A stretch of 10,283 nt of DNA, taken from positions 1-10,283 of the forward strand of contig CAAERF010000331.1 in assembly GCA_900758315.1 (NCBI GenBank), given 5' to 3'. Within the stretch, counting starts at the first letter, position 1, and each line of letters starts with the position of its first letter. The notes under the pieces were generated by a model that was given only the letters and a program-made list of their open reading frames with translations, made no database searches and was not told where the DNA came from. Source of the DNA: an uncultured Oscillospiraceae bacterium. Lineage in GTDB: Bacteria > Bacillota > Clostridia > Oscillospirales > Oscillospiraceae. The position numbers and the translations under genes are program-made. Below are positions 1-5,893 of the stretch, one piece after another.

Positions 1-186
1 ACAGAGAAAAAAATCATCCAAGAAGTAGACAAGGTTAGCTCACCATTATCTGATGCCGTCTCAAAAGATTTGAAAAAGCGGGGCATGAAGTTTGTGGGGA
101 CCATAATCATCTACGCCTATTTGCAGGCGGTGGGAGTTATCAACTCTCATGAATCAGGTTGCTTCCTGAATCCTTCGCAGCAGTAG
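1..186 (+). CDS. tag: DNA-3-methyladenine glycosylase I, C-terminal part (cut by window edge)
   Basis: Frame 1 is open from the first base to a TAG at 184-186 and gives 61 residues. The core reads LKKRGMKFVG, then IIYAYLQAVGVINSH and ESGC, which I recognise as the C-terminal end of the Tag family (E. coli Tag has LKKRGFKFVGTT and QACGLVNDH in the same order). Tag removes 3-methyladenine from alkylated DNA in the cytoplasm and starts base excision repair. The family's zinc site uses a C-terminal His and a Cys four residues later; the His-x3-Cys spacing is present here (HESGC). The N-terminal two thirds lie outside the window. The gene is on the opposite strand to the importer cluster and converges on it, so it is probably unrelated in function. 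Confidence 0.9.
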   Translation, partial: TEKKIIQEVDKVSSPLSDAVSKDLKKRGMKFVGTIIIYAYLQAVGVINSHESGCFLNPSQQ

Positions 187-194
187 AGAATGCA

Positions 195-240
195 TAAAAA
201 AGCCGGGAAGTTGACTCAAATTGCCAATACCTCCCGGCTA
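195..240 (-). terminator. Rho-independent terminator of the minus-strand operon
   Basis: AGCCGGGA (201-208) pairs with TCCCGGCT (232-239), and GTTG/CAAT can extend the stem after small bulges. Read on the minus strand, the stem is followed by six T (complement of the A run at 196-201). On the plus strand the following bases (ATTATCTT) make a weaker tail, so the main direction is leftward, ending transcription from the hydrolase gene. It could also work weakly for tag. The MITE at 264-384 lies between the operon's last stop codon and this terminator. Confidence 0.7.
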
Positions 241-263
241 TTATCTTGCAGATATTAACATAG

Positions 264-384
264 TTAGGGCAACACCGCACAATTCCCGCCTAACGACTTA
301 AGCACCGCTCCGGCGGCTGTAGCACAGCATCTGCCGCACCTCGCTCGCCGTATCGGCACTTAGAATTATGCGGTATTACCTTAA
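264..384. mobile_element. MITE-like element, 121 bp, with 22-bp imperfect terminal inverted repeats
   Basis: The left end (264-285) and the reverse complement of the right end (363-384) agree at 18 of 22 positions, sharing the core GG(C/T)AA(C/T)ACCGCA. The end sequence also matches the outer end of the IS5-like remnant at 10155-10176, so this is probably a non-autonomous relative mobilised by such a transposase. The outermost bases are TTAG on the left and TTAA on the right, compatible with a TA-containing target duplication as used by several IS5 subgroups (inference). The interior is GC-rich and has small hairpins, for example GCTGT-AGC-ACAGC near 317-329. It encodes no complete protein. 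The right end overlaps the stop codon of the hydrolase gene. Confidence 0.75.
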
Positions 385-1247
385 ATCACTTTTTCAATGT
401 CCTGTCCCATGCAGGAGACAAACACGTCCTTATACATTGCCACCGTCTTGGTAGCGCCGCAGTCGGAAAGTGCATCCGGAATCTGTCGGTACTCTGCCGT
501 ACCGTCCAGAATCATTTCCAGACAGTGGATGAGGTTCGGCATTACATCCGGGTTCAAGGGGGAGCCGAACCCGCGGAAGTCGTGGTGGAAGTTATACACT
601 GCGTCGTACTCGCTGTGCATATCCCAAATCCTTTGCAGCGCCTTCAGCGATATCGCGGCACACTCCCGCACCGTCGGCGCCAGGGTCGTGTTGAGCAGCC
701 AATTGCAGTTGCAGGCGTCACCGCACAAAAGGGTGTGGGTCTTGTCATCCAAAAAAACCATTTCCCCTGCCGTGTGTCCGGGGCAGTGCAGCGCGGTCAC
801 CTTGCGCCCGCCCAAATCGAACACCTGACCGTCCGCCAAGGGTTTCCAGACCGGCTCTTTCGGCCAAGGGCGGATATCGGTTTCGGGGTCGTAGGCGTAG
901 TATTTGCCCTCCCGCTTGCGGATGATCTCGGCATAATTTTTGCGGAACTCCACAGTGGGGGCAAAGGGCGGCGAATCCAGATTTTGGTCAGCCGGGTGAA
1001 TCCATATCTCGTCAAAGAATCCCGCGCCGCCGACATGGTCCCCGTGGTTGTGCGAGGCGACCACCTGATAAGGCTTGTCTGTGATGCGGTTTTCCACGAC
1101 CCAGCGCAAATCCCCTATGCCGGTGCCTACATCCAGCAGCAGGGCGCTTTTTTCGCCCACGACCACAAAGCAGCTGACGCAGTCAAACTCGTCCACCTCA
1201 AAGATGCCGGGACGAAATTCGTAAAAAGGCAGATTTCTACAAATCAT
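381..1247 (-). CDS. Metallo-beta-lactamase-fold hydrolase (glyoxalase II-like)
   Basis: The 288-residue protein has the MBL metal-binding pattern: H66-N-H68-G-D70-H71 (HNHGDH), H158 in CPGHTAGE, D177 in LCGDAC and H221/H222 in FHHD. These would hold two metal ions, usually zinc, and activate water for hydrolysis. There is no signal peptide, so it is cytoplasmic. The family covers thioesters, lactones, phosphodiesters and other esters, and the substrate cannot be read from the sequence. The ATG follows AGGGGAGGG by 7 bases and lies 21 bases after the permease stop, so it is the last gene of the importer operon. That context suggests it acts on the imported compound or a derivative. The TAA stop lies in the terminal repeat of the adjacent MITE, so the native C-terminus may have been altered. 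The ending is still of plausible length. Confidence 0.85.
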   Translation of the reverse strand: MICRNLPFYEFRPGIFEVDEFDCVSCFVVVGEKSALLLDVGTGIGDLRWVVENRITDKPYQVVASHNHGDHVGGAGFFDEIWIHPADQNLDSPPFAPTVEFRKNYAEIIRKREGKYYAYDPETDIRPWPKEPVWKPLADGQVFDLGGRKVTALHCPGHTAGEMVFLDDKTHTLLCGDACNCNWLLNTTLAPTVRECAAISLKALQRIWDMHSEYDAVYNFHHDFRGFGSPLNPDVMPNLIHCLEMILDGTAEYRQIPDALSDCGATKTVAMYKDVFVSCMGQDIEKVI

Positions 1248-1268
1248 TTTGATACCCTCCCCTACCGC

Positions 1269-2231
1269 TTAGGCAGCAGCCTTTTTCCTGTTTTTGTTGA
1301 CAACCTGATAGCAGTCAATAGCAACGGCAGCCAGCAGGATCAGACCCTTGATAACGCTCTGCCAGTTGGTGTTGACGCTCATCAGAACCAGACCATTGTC
1401 CAGAATGCCAAGGATGATAACGCCGATGACCGTACCGCTGATCTTGCCTTCGCCGCCGGCGATGGAAACACCGCCAAGGCATGCGGCAGTCATGCAGTCG
1501 AAGGAGTAACTGCTGCCCGCGCCGGGCTGTGCGGCATTGGTACGACCCACCATAATCAGGGCAGCGATGGAAGCGCAGAAGCCGCAGAAGGTGTAGACTG
1601 CCACCGTCAGCTTGTCAACGTTGATGCCTGCCAGACGGGCGGCCTCTTTGTTGCCGCCAAGGGCGTAGATGTAGCGTCCCAGATAGGTCTTGTTCATCAG
1701 GATGGCGCCGAAGATGATAAACAGAACAAAGATGATGACGGGTACAGGAATGATGCCCACATAGCCCTGACCGATAACCTTGAAAGCCTCCGGCATACCG
1801 GTGATGGGATAACCGCCGGTAATCAGGTACGCAACGCCCTGCAGCACCAGCATAGTACCCAAGGTGACAATAATCGGTGCAATGTGCATTTTAACGGCAA
1901 TGATACCGTTTGCCGCACCCAGCAGGCAACCCACAACAATGGTGATAACAATCGCCAAGGGAATGGGTACGTTCAGGTTGACCATCATATAGCCAATCAG
2001 CATACCGTCCACAGCCATCTGCATACCGACGGACAAGTCCATGCCGCCGCCGATCATCACCATGCAAACGCCGACAACCACAATGCCGAACATGGAAACC
2101 TGACGCAGAATGTTGATAACATTTTTAGCCGCCAAGAAGTTGGGGGCTGCTACCGCAAAGAAGGCAAAGACAACCACCAGCAGAATGTAAATACCGTATT
2201 TTTTATAAAGTTCCACCCAGTTCTTTTTCAT
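1269..2231 (-). CDS. Sugar ABC importer permease, RbsC/MglC/XylH family (CUT2)
   Basis: 320 residues, mostly hydrophobic, with about eight to ten membrane segments. Family hallmarks are present: MIGGGMDLSVG near residue 65, IAPIIVTLGTM, TYLGRYIYALGGNKEAARLAGIN in the cytoplasmic coupling region, and ACLGGVSIAGGEG with NTNWQSVIKGLILL near the C-terminus. It forms the membrane channel through which substrate delivered by the lipoprotein at 3811-4830 enters, driven by the ATPase at 2233-3735. Its ATG follows the ATPase stop by a single base, which implies translational coupling. The family imports monosaccharides such as ribose, galactose and xylose, and also AI-2 and other small polyols. The exact substrate cannot be assigned. 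Confidence 0.92.
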   Translation of the reverse strand: MKKNWVELYKKYGIYILLVVVFAFFAVAAPNFLAAKNVINILRQVSMFGIVVVGVCMVMIGGGMDLSVGMQMAVDGMLIGYMMVNLNVPIPLAIVITIVVGCLLGAANGIIAVKMHIAPIIVTLGTMLVLQGVAYLITGGYPITGMPEAFKVIGQGYVGIIPVPVIIFVLFIIFGAILMNKTYLGRYIYALGGNKEAARLAGINVDKLTVAVYTFCGFCASIAALIMVGRTNAAQPGAGSSYSFDCMTAACLGGVSIAGGEGKISGTVIGVIILGILDNGLVLMSVNTNWQSVIKGLILLAAVAIDCYQVVNKNRKKAAA

Positions 2232-2232
2232 A

Positions 2233-3735
2233 TCAGACAGCCCCTTTCACTTTGCCGCCGGATGCAAGATCCAGAATATAGTTTTGGTCGAAATCTGCTT
2301 TTTCTACCTCGCCGTTTTTATGTCCTTCCGCAATCACGACGATACGGTCCGACATACCCAGCAGCTCCGGCATATCCGAGGATACCATAATAATGGCCTT
2401 GCCGGCTTCTACCAGCTCGTTCATCAGCTTGTAAATTTCCTGTTTGGCGCTGACGTCGATACCGCGTGTGGGTTCGTCAAAAATAATAATGTTTGAATTT
2501 GCCGCCAAGGTCTTGGCAATGACCACCTTCTGCTGGTTGCCGCCGGAAAGATTGCCGACCTTTTGTTCCAGAGAGGGTGTGCGGATGGAAAAGCGCTCCT
2601 TGTAGTCCTGCGCAACGGCATCTTCCTGCTTTTCGTCCACAAAAATGCCCTTGCTGTAGCCTTGGATATTGTTGATAACGGTGTTCCATTTAATGGTATT
2701 GCGCAGGAACACACCCTGATTCTTGCGATCCTCGGGGATGTAGCCGATACCGTTTTTGATGGCATCGGAGCAGGAACGAATACGAACCTGCTTGCCCTCT
2801 ACAAAAATTTTGCCGCTTTCCATGGGGTCTGCGCCGTAGATGACGCGCATCAGCTCGGTACGCCCGGCGCCGACCAGACCGGCAAAGCCCAGAATCTCCC
2901 CGCGGTGCAGCGTAAAGGAAATGTCGGTATCGCCGTTGCCTGTCAGATGCTCCACGCGCAGCATTTCCTCGCCGATCTGCGATTTGCGGGTGGGGTAGCT
3001 TTCCTTCATTTCGCGCCCCGCCATCATGGCGATCAGCTGCGGGCGGTCAATTTCGGCTATGTTCTTGGTCGCCACATACTGTCCGTCACGCATAACGGTC
3101 ACGCGGTCAGCGACGGCAAACAGTTCCTCCAGACGATGGGAGATAAAGATGATGGTAACGCCGCGGGCTTTCAAATCCCGAATAATGCGGAACAGTGTTG
3201 TGACCTCGTTGGTGGTCAGGGGTGCGGTCGGCTCATCCATAATAAGGATCTTGACGTTCTTACTGATGGCCTTGGCAATCTCAACGATCTGCTGCATAGC
3301 CGGGGACAGGCTGCGCACCTTCTGCGACGGATCCAGCGAAACGCCCATCTGGTCAAACAGCTCCTTGGTGCGGCGCTCGCGATCCTTGATATCCACAAAG
3401 ATGCCGGGGGTGGTCTTTTCGCCGAGAAAGACGTTCTCGGCGGCACTGATGCCGGGAATCAAGGTAAATTCCTGATAAATAACGCTGATGCCCTGTTCCT
3501 TGGCGGTGGCAGGTGTCAGGGACGAAAAGCTCTTACCGTCAATCGTGATGGTGCCGCTGTCCGGTGTAATGGCACCAGATAGGGTTTTTATCAACGTGGA
3601 TTTTCCCGCACCGTTTTCCCCAATCAGCGCATGGACTTCCCCCTCGCGCACATCAAACGAAACATGGTCAATGGCAACCACACCGGGATAGGTTTTCACA
3701 ATGTCCTTGACGCTGAGGATTGTTTTTTCAGACAT
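2233..3735 (-). CDS. Sugar ABC importer ATPase, tandem domains, RbsA/MglA/XylG family
   Basis: 500 residues, the usual length of CUT2 tandem ATPases. In the first domain are GENGAGKST (39-47), YQE (Q-loop, 87-89), the family-type signature LSPAMQQ, Walker B LIMDEPT (D167, E168) and switch His in ISHR (H200). In the second domain are GLVGAGRTE (286-294; Arg for Lys is normal here), LSGGNQQK (396-403) and IIIFDEPTRGID (D420, E421). It is the energising subunit on the cytoplasmic face of the permease encoded next. The start follows AGAAAGGAAAG. It lies 75 bases after the binding-protein gene, separated by a hairpin. It is a close relative of the degenerate protein at 5874-7250, and comparing the two shows what the latter has lost. 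Confidence 0.93.
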   Translation of the reverse strand: MSEKTILSVKDIVKTYPGVVAIDHVSFDVREGEVHALIGENGAGKSTLIKTLSGAITPDSGTITIDGKSFSSLTPATAKEQGISVIYQEFTLIPGISAAENVFLGEKTTPGIFVDIKDRERRTKELFDQMGVSLDPSQKVRSLSPAMQQIVEIAKAISKNVKILIMDEPTAPLTTNEVTTLFRIIRDLKARGVTIIFISHRLEELFAVADRVTVMRDGQYVATKNIAEIDRPQLIAMMAGREMKESYPTRKSQIGEEMLRVEHLTGNGDTDISFTLHRGEILGFAGLVGAGRTELMRVIYGADPMESGKIFVEGKQVRIRSCSDAIKNGIGYIPEDRKNQGVFLRNTIKWNTVINNIQGYSKGIFVDEKQEDAVAQDYKERFSIRTPSLEQKVGNLSGGNQQKVVIAKTLAANSNIIIFDEPTRGIDVSAKQEIYKLMNELVEAGKAIIMVSSDMPELLGMSDRIVVIAEGHKNGEVEKADFDQNYILDLASGGKVKGAV

Positions 3736-3755
3736 GGAAATCTTTCCTTTCTAAG

Positions 3756-3785
3756 AACGGCATCGCTCCAAAAAGCGATGCCGTT
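3756..3785 (-). promoter_or_regulatory. Intercistronic hairpin between binding-protein and ATPase genes
   Basis: AACGGCATCGCT (3756-3767) is a perfect 12-bp inverted repeat of AGCGATGCCGTT (3774-3785) with a 6-base loop. On the minus-strand transcript no U-run follows the stem (CTTAGAAAGG instead), so it is not a typical terminator. In binding-protein-dependent importers such stems commonly protect the 3' end of the binding-protein message or attenuate transcription, so that this protein exceeds the membrane subunits. That role is inferred here. Confidence 0.7.
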
Positions 3786-3810
3786 GATTACTGTTTGCTG
3801 TTTCGTTTGC

Positions 3811-4830
3811 TTACTTGACGTAGTCAGCAACATTGGCTACCGTGATAGGAGTGATAGAGTAGTCAACCACAGCGCCCTTTTCCAGTTCGCCGTCCAGATA
3901 CTGGTACAGCGCCGTGCGGACCATCTCTGCCATCGAGTTGAACATCAGGGTGCCGCGCATCACGTCGTTGTCGGCAATGTACTTGATGGCGCTCTCGGTG
4001 CCGTCGCAGGCAAAGATGCCGAAATCATCGCTGTTCATACCGGCAGCCTTGACGGCTTCCACAGCTTCGGTGGCAGCAGCATCGCCGTAGGCGAGGATGC
4101 AGTTCAGTTCAGGGTATTTCTGGATCATCGTTTCGGTGTAGGTGGTACCGGCGCCCACAACGTCCTTGCCGATATCCACGACCTCAAGAATGTTGGAATC
4201 GGGGCAAAGCTCCTTGATGCGGTCCTGAATGCCCTGACCACGGTTCTGCATATCCTGGTTTTGGTAGGTGGTGTAAACCACGATGTTTGCCTTGCCGTCC
4301 AGTTGGGTGTTGATCCATTCGCCCGCCATATCGGAAATCATGGTACCGATATCGTACTGGCTGGAGTTGACGCTGACGTCATAGACATCAGTAACGACGC
4401 CACACTCGATAACGATGGTGCCGGCTTCCTGTGCGGCACGCAGGGCGTCATCGCAGGAGCTGTCAGAAACCATGGCCAGAATGACATTGCAGCCGGAGGT
4501 CACCATATTCTCAATGTCGGTGACGGCGGTGCCGGAGTCGTTTTCAAAGCTGACGGAGGTGTAATCCCAGCCGTCCTCGGCGGCGACCTGCTTCAAGCCG
4601 TCATCAATGCCGATAAAAAACTCGGTCTGCAGCGTGGGCGCAAGGAAGCCGAACTTGATGTTGTCCTTGGTTACCGAAGTACCCGCTGCCGCAGCAGCAG
4701 ATTCTACCACGGATTCCGCTGCAGAGGATGCGGAGCTTGCCGTGGAGGATGCCGTGGATGCAGAGCCGCCGCAAGCTGCCAAAGAAAGCGCCATAGCGGA
4801 TGCGGTCATAAGTGCAAGTGCCTTTTTCAT
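3811..4830 (-). CDS. Sugar-type ABC substrate-binding lipoprotein (RbsB/periplasmic-binding family)
   Basis: 339 residues. The N-terminus is MKK plus a hydrophobic stretch ending in the lipobox LAAC (Cys20), so the protein is lipid-anchored outside the membrane. Residues about 22-50 are a Ser/Ala-rich flexible tether. From about residue 55 the fold matches type I sugar-binding proteins (IKFGFLAPTLQTEFF, then VTSGCNVILAMVSD, VVYTTYQNQDMQNRGQGI, ILAYGDAAATEAVEA). It captures the substrate and delivers it to the permease at 1269-2231. The start has a strong AAGGAG 8 bases before the ATG. It is the first gene after its own promoter and is followed by a stabilising hairpin, both consistent with high expression. 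It is the only binding protein in the window, so it may also serve the degenerate pair upstream. The ligand is unknown. Confidence 0.92.
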   Translation of the reverse strand: MKKALALMTASAMALSLAACGGSASTASSTASSASSAAESVVESAAAAAGTSVTKDNIKFGFLAPTLQTEFFIGIDDGLKQVAAEDGWDYTSVSFENDSGTAVTDIENMVTSGCNVILAMVSDSSCDDALRAAQEAGTIVIECGVVTDVYDVSVNSSQYDIGTMISDMAGEWINTQLDGKANIVVYTTYQNQDMQNRGQGIQDRIKELCPDSNILEVVDIGKDVVGAGTTYTETMIQKYPELNCILAYGDAAATEAVEAVKAAGMNSDDFGIFACDGTESAIKYIADNDVMRGTLMFNSMAEMVRTALYQYLDGELEKGAVVDYSITPITVANVADYVK

Positions 4831-4868
4831 AGTTATTTCTCCTTCTTGTTTTTTCAGGCTGTATCGCC

Positions 4869-4894
4869 TTTCGGTGTCATTATAATAGCCGAAA
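4869..4894. promoter_or_regulatory. Inverted repeat spanning the -10 region, possible operator
   Basis: TTTCGG (4869-4874) and CCGAAA (4889-4894) are perfect 6-bp inverted arms 14 bases apart, centred on the -10 box of the binding-protein promoter. The same CCGAA word occurs twice more just upstream of the -35 box. A regulator bound here would block the promoter. It may also be chance. Confidence 0.3.
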
Positions 4895-4907
4895 TCAGCC
4901 CTGCCAA
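4872..4907 (-). promoter_or_regulatory. Sigma-A promoter of the importer genes
   Basis: On the minus strand TTGGCA (4902-4907) and a perfect TATAAT (4879-4884) are separated by exactly 17 bases. The start of transcription is expected near 4872, about 41 bases before the ATG of the binding-protein gene. This lets the binding protein, ATPase, permease and hydrolase be transcribed separately from the upstream regulator genes. Confidence 0.8.
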
Positions 4908-4910
4908 CAA

Positions 4911-4946
4911 GGGAGAAATCTTCGGATTCAGGGGGAGGGTTTTCGG
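4911..4946 (-). promoter_or_regulatory. Tandem direct repeats, candidate response-regulator binding site
   Basis: On the minus strand CCGAAGATTTCTCCC (4925-4911) is preceded 21 bases earlier by CCGAAAACCCTCCCC (4946-4932). Nine of 15 positions match without gaps, and all mismatches are transitions. The 21-base period equals two helical turns, and the inner copy ends 3 bases before the -35 box. AraC-type regulators typically bind direct repeats of this geometry to activate. The likely ligand is the regulator at 8233-9825 (inference). Confidence 0.45.
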
Positions 4947-4963
4947 GTATTTCTACTTTTGCG

Positions 4964-5893
4964 TCAGTTTTTCTTATCTTTGTTCAAAATTGTAAGCAGA
5001 ATCACCAATCCCTCTACAATAATCAGACACTTGTCAATTTTCAGCGCCATAAACGCCTGACGCAGCACCACCATGGTGGCAGTGGCAATCACCAAGCCGG
5101 ACGCGCCGTTTTTATGCTGCCGGTACATACTCCCGGCAAGTCCGGCAGCGGCTATGCCCTGATAAAGATATTCCGCATTGCGGCTGCTGCTGCCGTATCC
5201 GGCGCTGAGCAAAAGCGTATAGGTGCCCACAGCAAAAAATACTGCCGCCAGCCCGTAGGTGACAGCCGTCACAAGCACTACGTTGATGCCGGTCTTTTCT
5301 ACATCATTGCGGTTGTACCCGCGATCCTCCCCTATGGCAAGGCAGTATTTTCCCCAGTAGGTGTGTTTCCAAAAGCATTGCAGCCCGACGGCACACAACA
5401 AAAACACACCCGCCATAACGACCCACACCGCTGTGGTGTGCGGACGATTGCCCCAGACATCCATAAGGATCACGTCGTTTTCCGGGTACAGGTTGGATAG
5501 GATTGCTGCCAAGATAAAGCTCAGCACTGTCATAGGGATATGCATCGCCGTCGCCAGCGCGCCCCGCAGGACACCCATAACGATTTGCGAAAGCGCCATA
5601 TATAGCAGCGCCCACGGCAGCGGCATTCCGCGCTGGTACAACAGCCCCAGCCAGACCGTGGACAGCGATGCCTGCGCCATAAAGCAAAGGTCAATGTCCC
5701 CCAAAGAGTATTCCAGCCCCGCGCCCAGCACAAAAAAGCCGAAGGTCACACACTGACGTAGGGTATACACAGCGTTGCCCTGCATCTTGCCGCCCAGCAG
5801 CGCAAACAGATACAACCCCCATACCGCCAAGATCAGCATGTTGGTCAGTTCCCTTTGCAGGGCGCACCCGATTTTACAAAGAAATTTCTGCAT
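4964..5893 (-). CDS. Divergent RbsC-family permease, probably not a normal transporter
   Basis: 309 residues with many hydrophobic segments. It aligns by order of motifs with the intact permease at 1269-2231. EYSLGDIDLCFM stands where GGGMDLSVG is expected, MHIPMTVLSFIL where IPPFIVTLG-like sequence lies, and TYWGKYCLAIGEDRGYNRNDVEKTGIN where the GRYIYALGGN coupling segment lies. The C-terminus has LIIVEGLVILL. The usual GG-S-AGG-G stretch near the C-terminus is replaced by AAAGLAGSMYRQHKNG. The reading frame is complete, so this is divergence and not simple decay. The ATG overlaps the end of the ABC gene by 20 bases, with CGGAG 8 bases upstream, implying coupled translation and a stable partnership. 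Its partner is the motif-less ATPase homologue, so active transport is doubtful. A receptor or signalling role is my inference. Confidence 0.8.
   Translation of the reverse strand: MQKFLCKIGCALQRELTNMLILAVWGLYLFALLGGKMQGNAVYTLRQCVTFGFFVLGAGLEYSLGDIDLCFMAQASLSTVWLGLLYQRGMPLPWALLYMALSQIVMGVLRGALATAMHIPMTVLSFILAAILSNLYPENDVILMDVWGNRPHTTAVWVVMAGVFLLCAVGLQCFWKHTYWGKYCLAIGEDRGYNRNDVEKTGINVVLVTAVTYGLAAVFFAVGTYTLLLSAGYGSSSRNAEYLYQGIAAAGLAGSMYRQHKNGASGLVIATATMVVLRQAFMALKIDKCLIIVEGLVILLTILNKDKKN

Noticed and set aside
195..240. Terminator assigned to the plus-strand tag gene
   Set aside because: The strong T-run follows the stem only on the minus strand; on the plus strand the tail is ATTATCTT, so a role for tag is secondary at best.
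525..2390. Long plus-strand open frame of 621 codons
   Set aside because: It runs antisense to the hydrolase and permease genes, both of which have clear family motifs. Its own translation is rich in His, Asp, Asn and Gln with no domain, as expected for the complement of a permease gene.
2563..3582. Plus-strand open frame of 339 codons
   Set aside because: Antisense to the intact RbsA-type ATPase with no recognisable motif; a shadow of its codon bias.
3631..4995. Plus-strand open frame of 454 codons
   Set aside because: Antisense to the binding-protein gene and its promoter region; no motif or plausible ribosome binding site.
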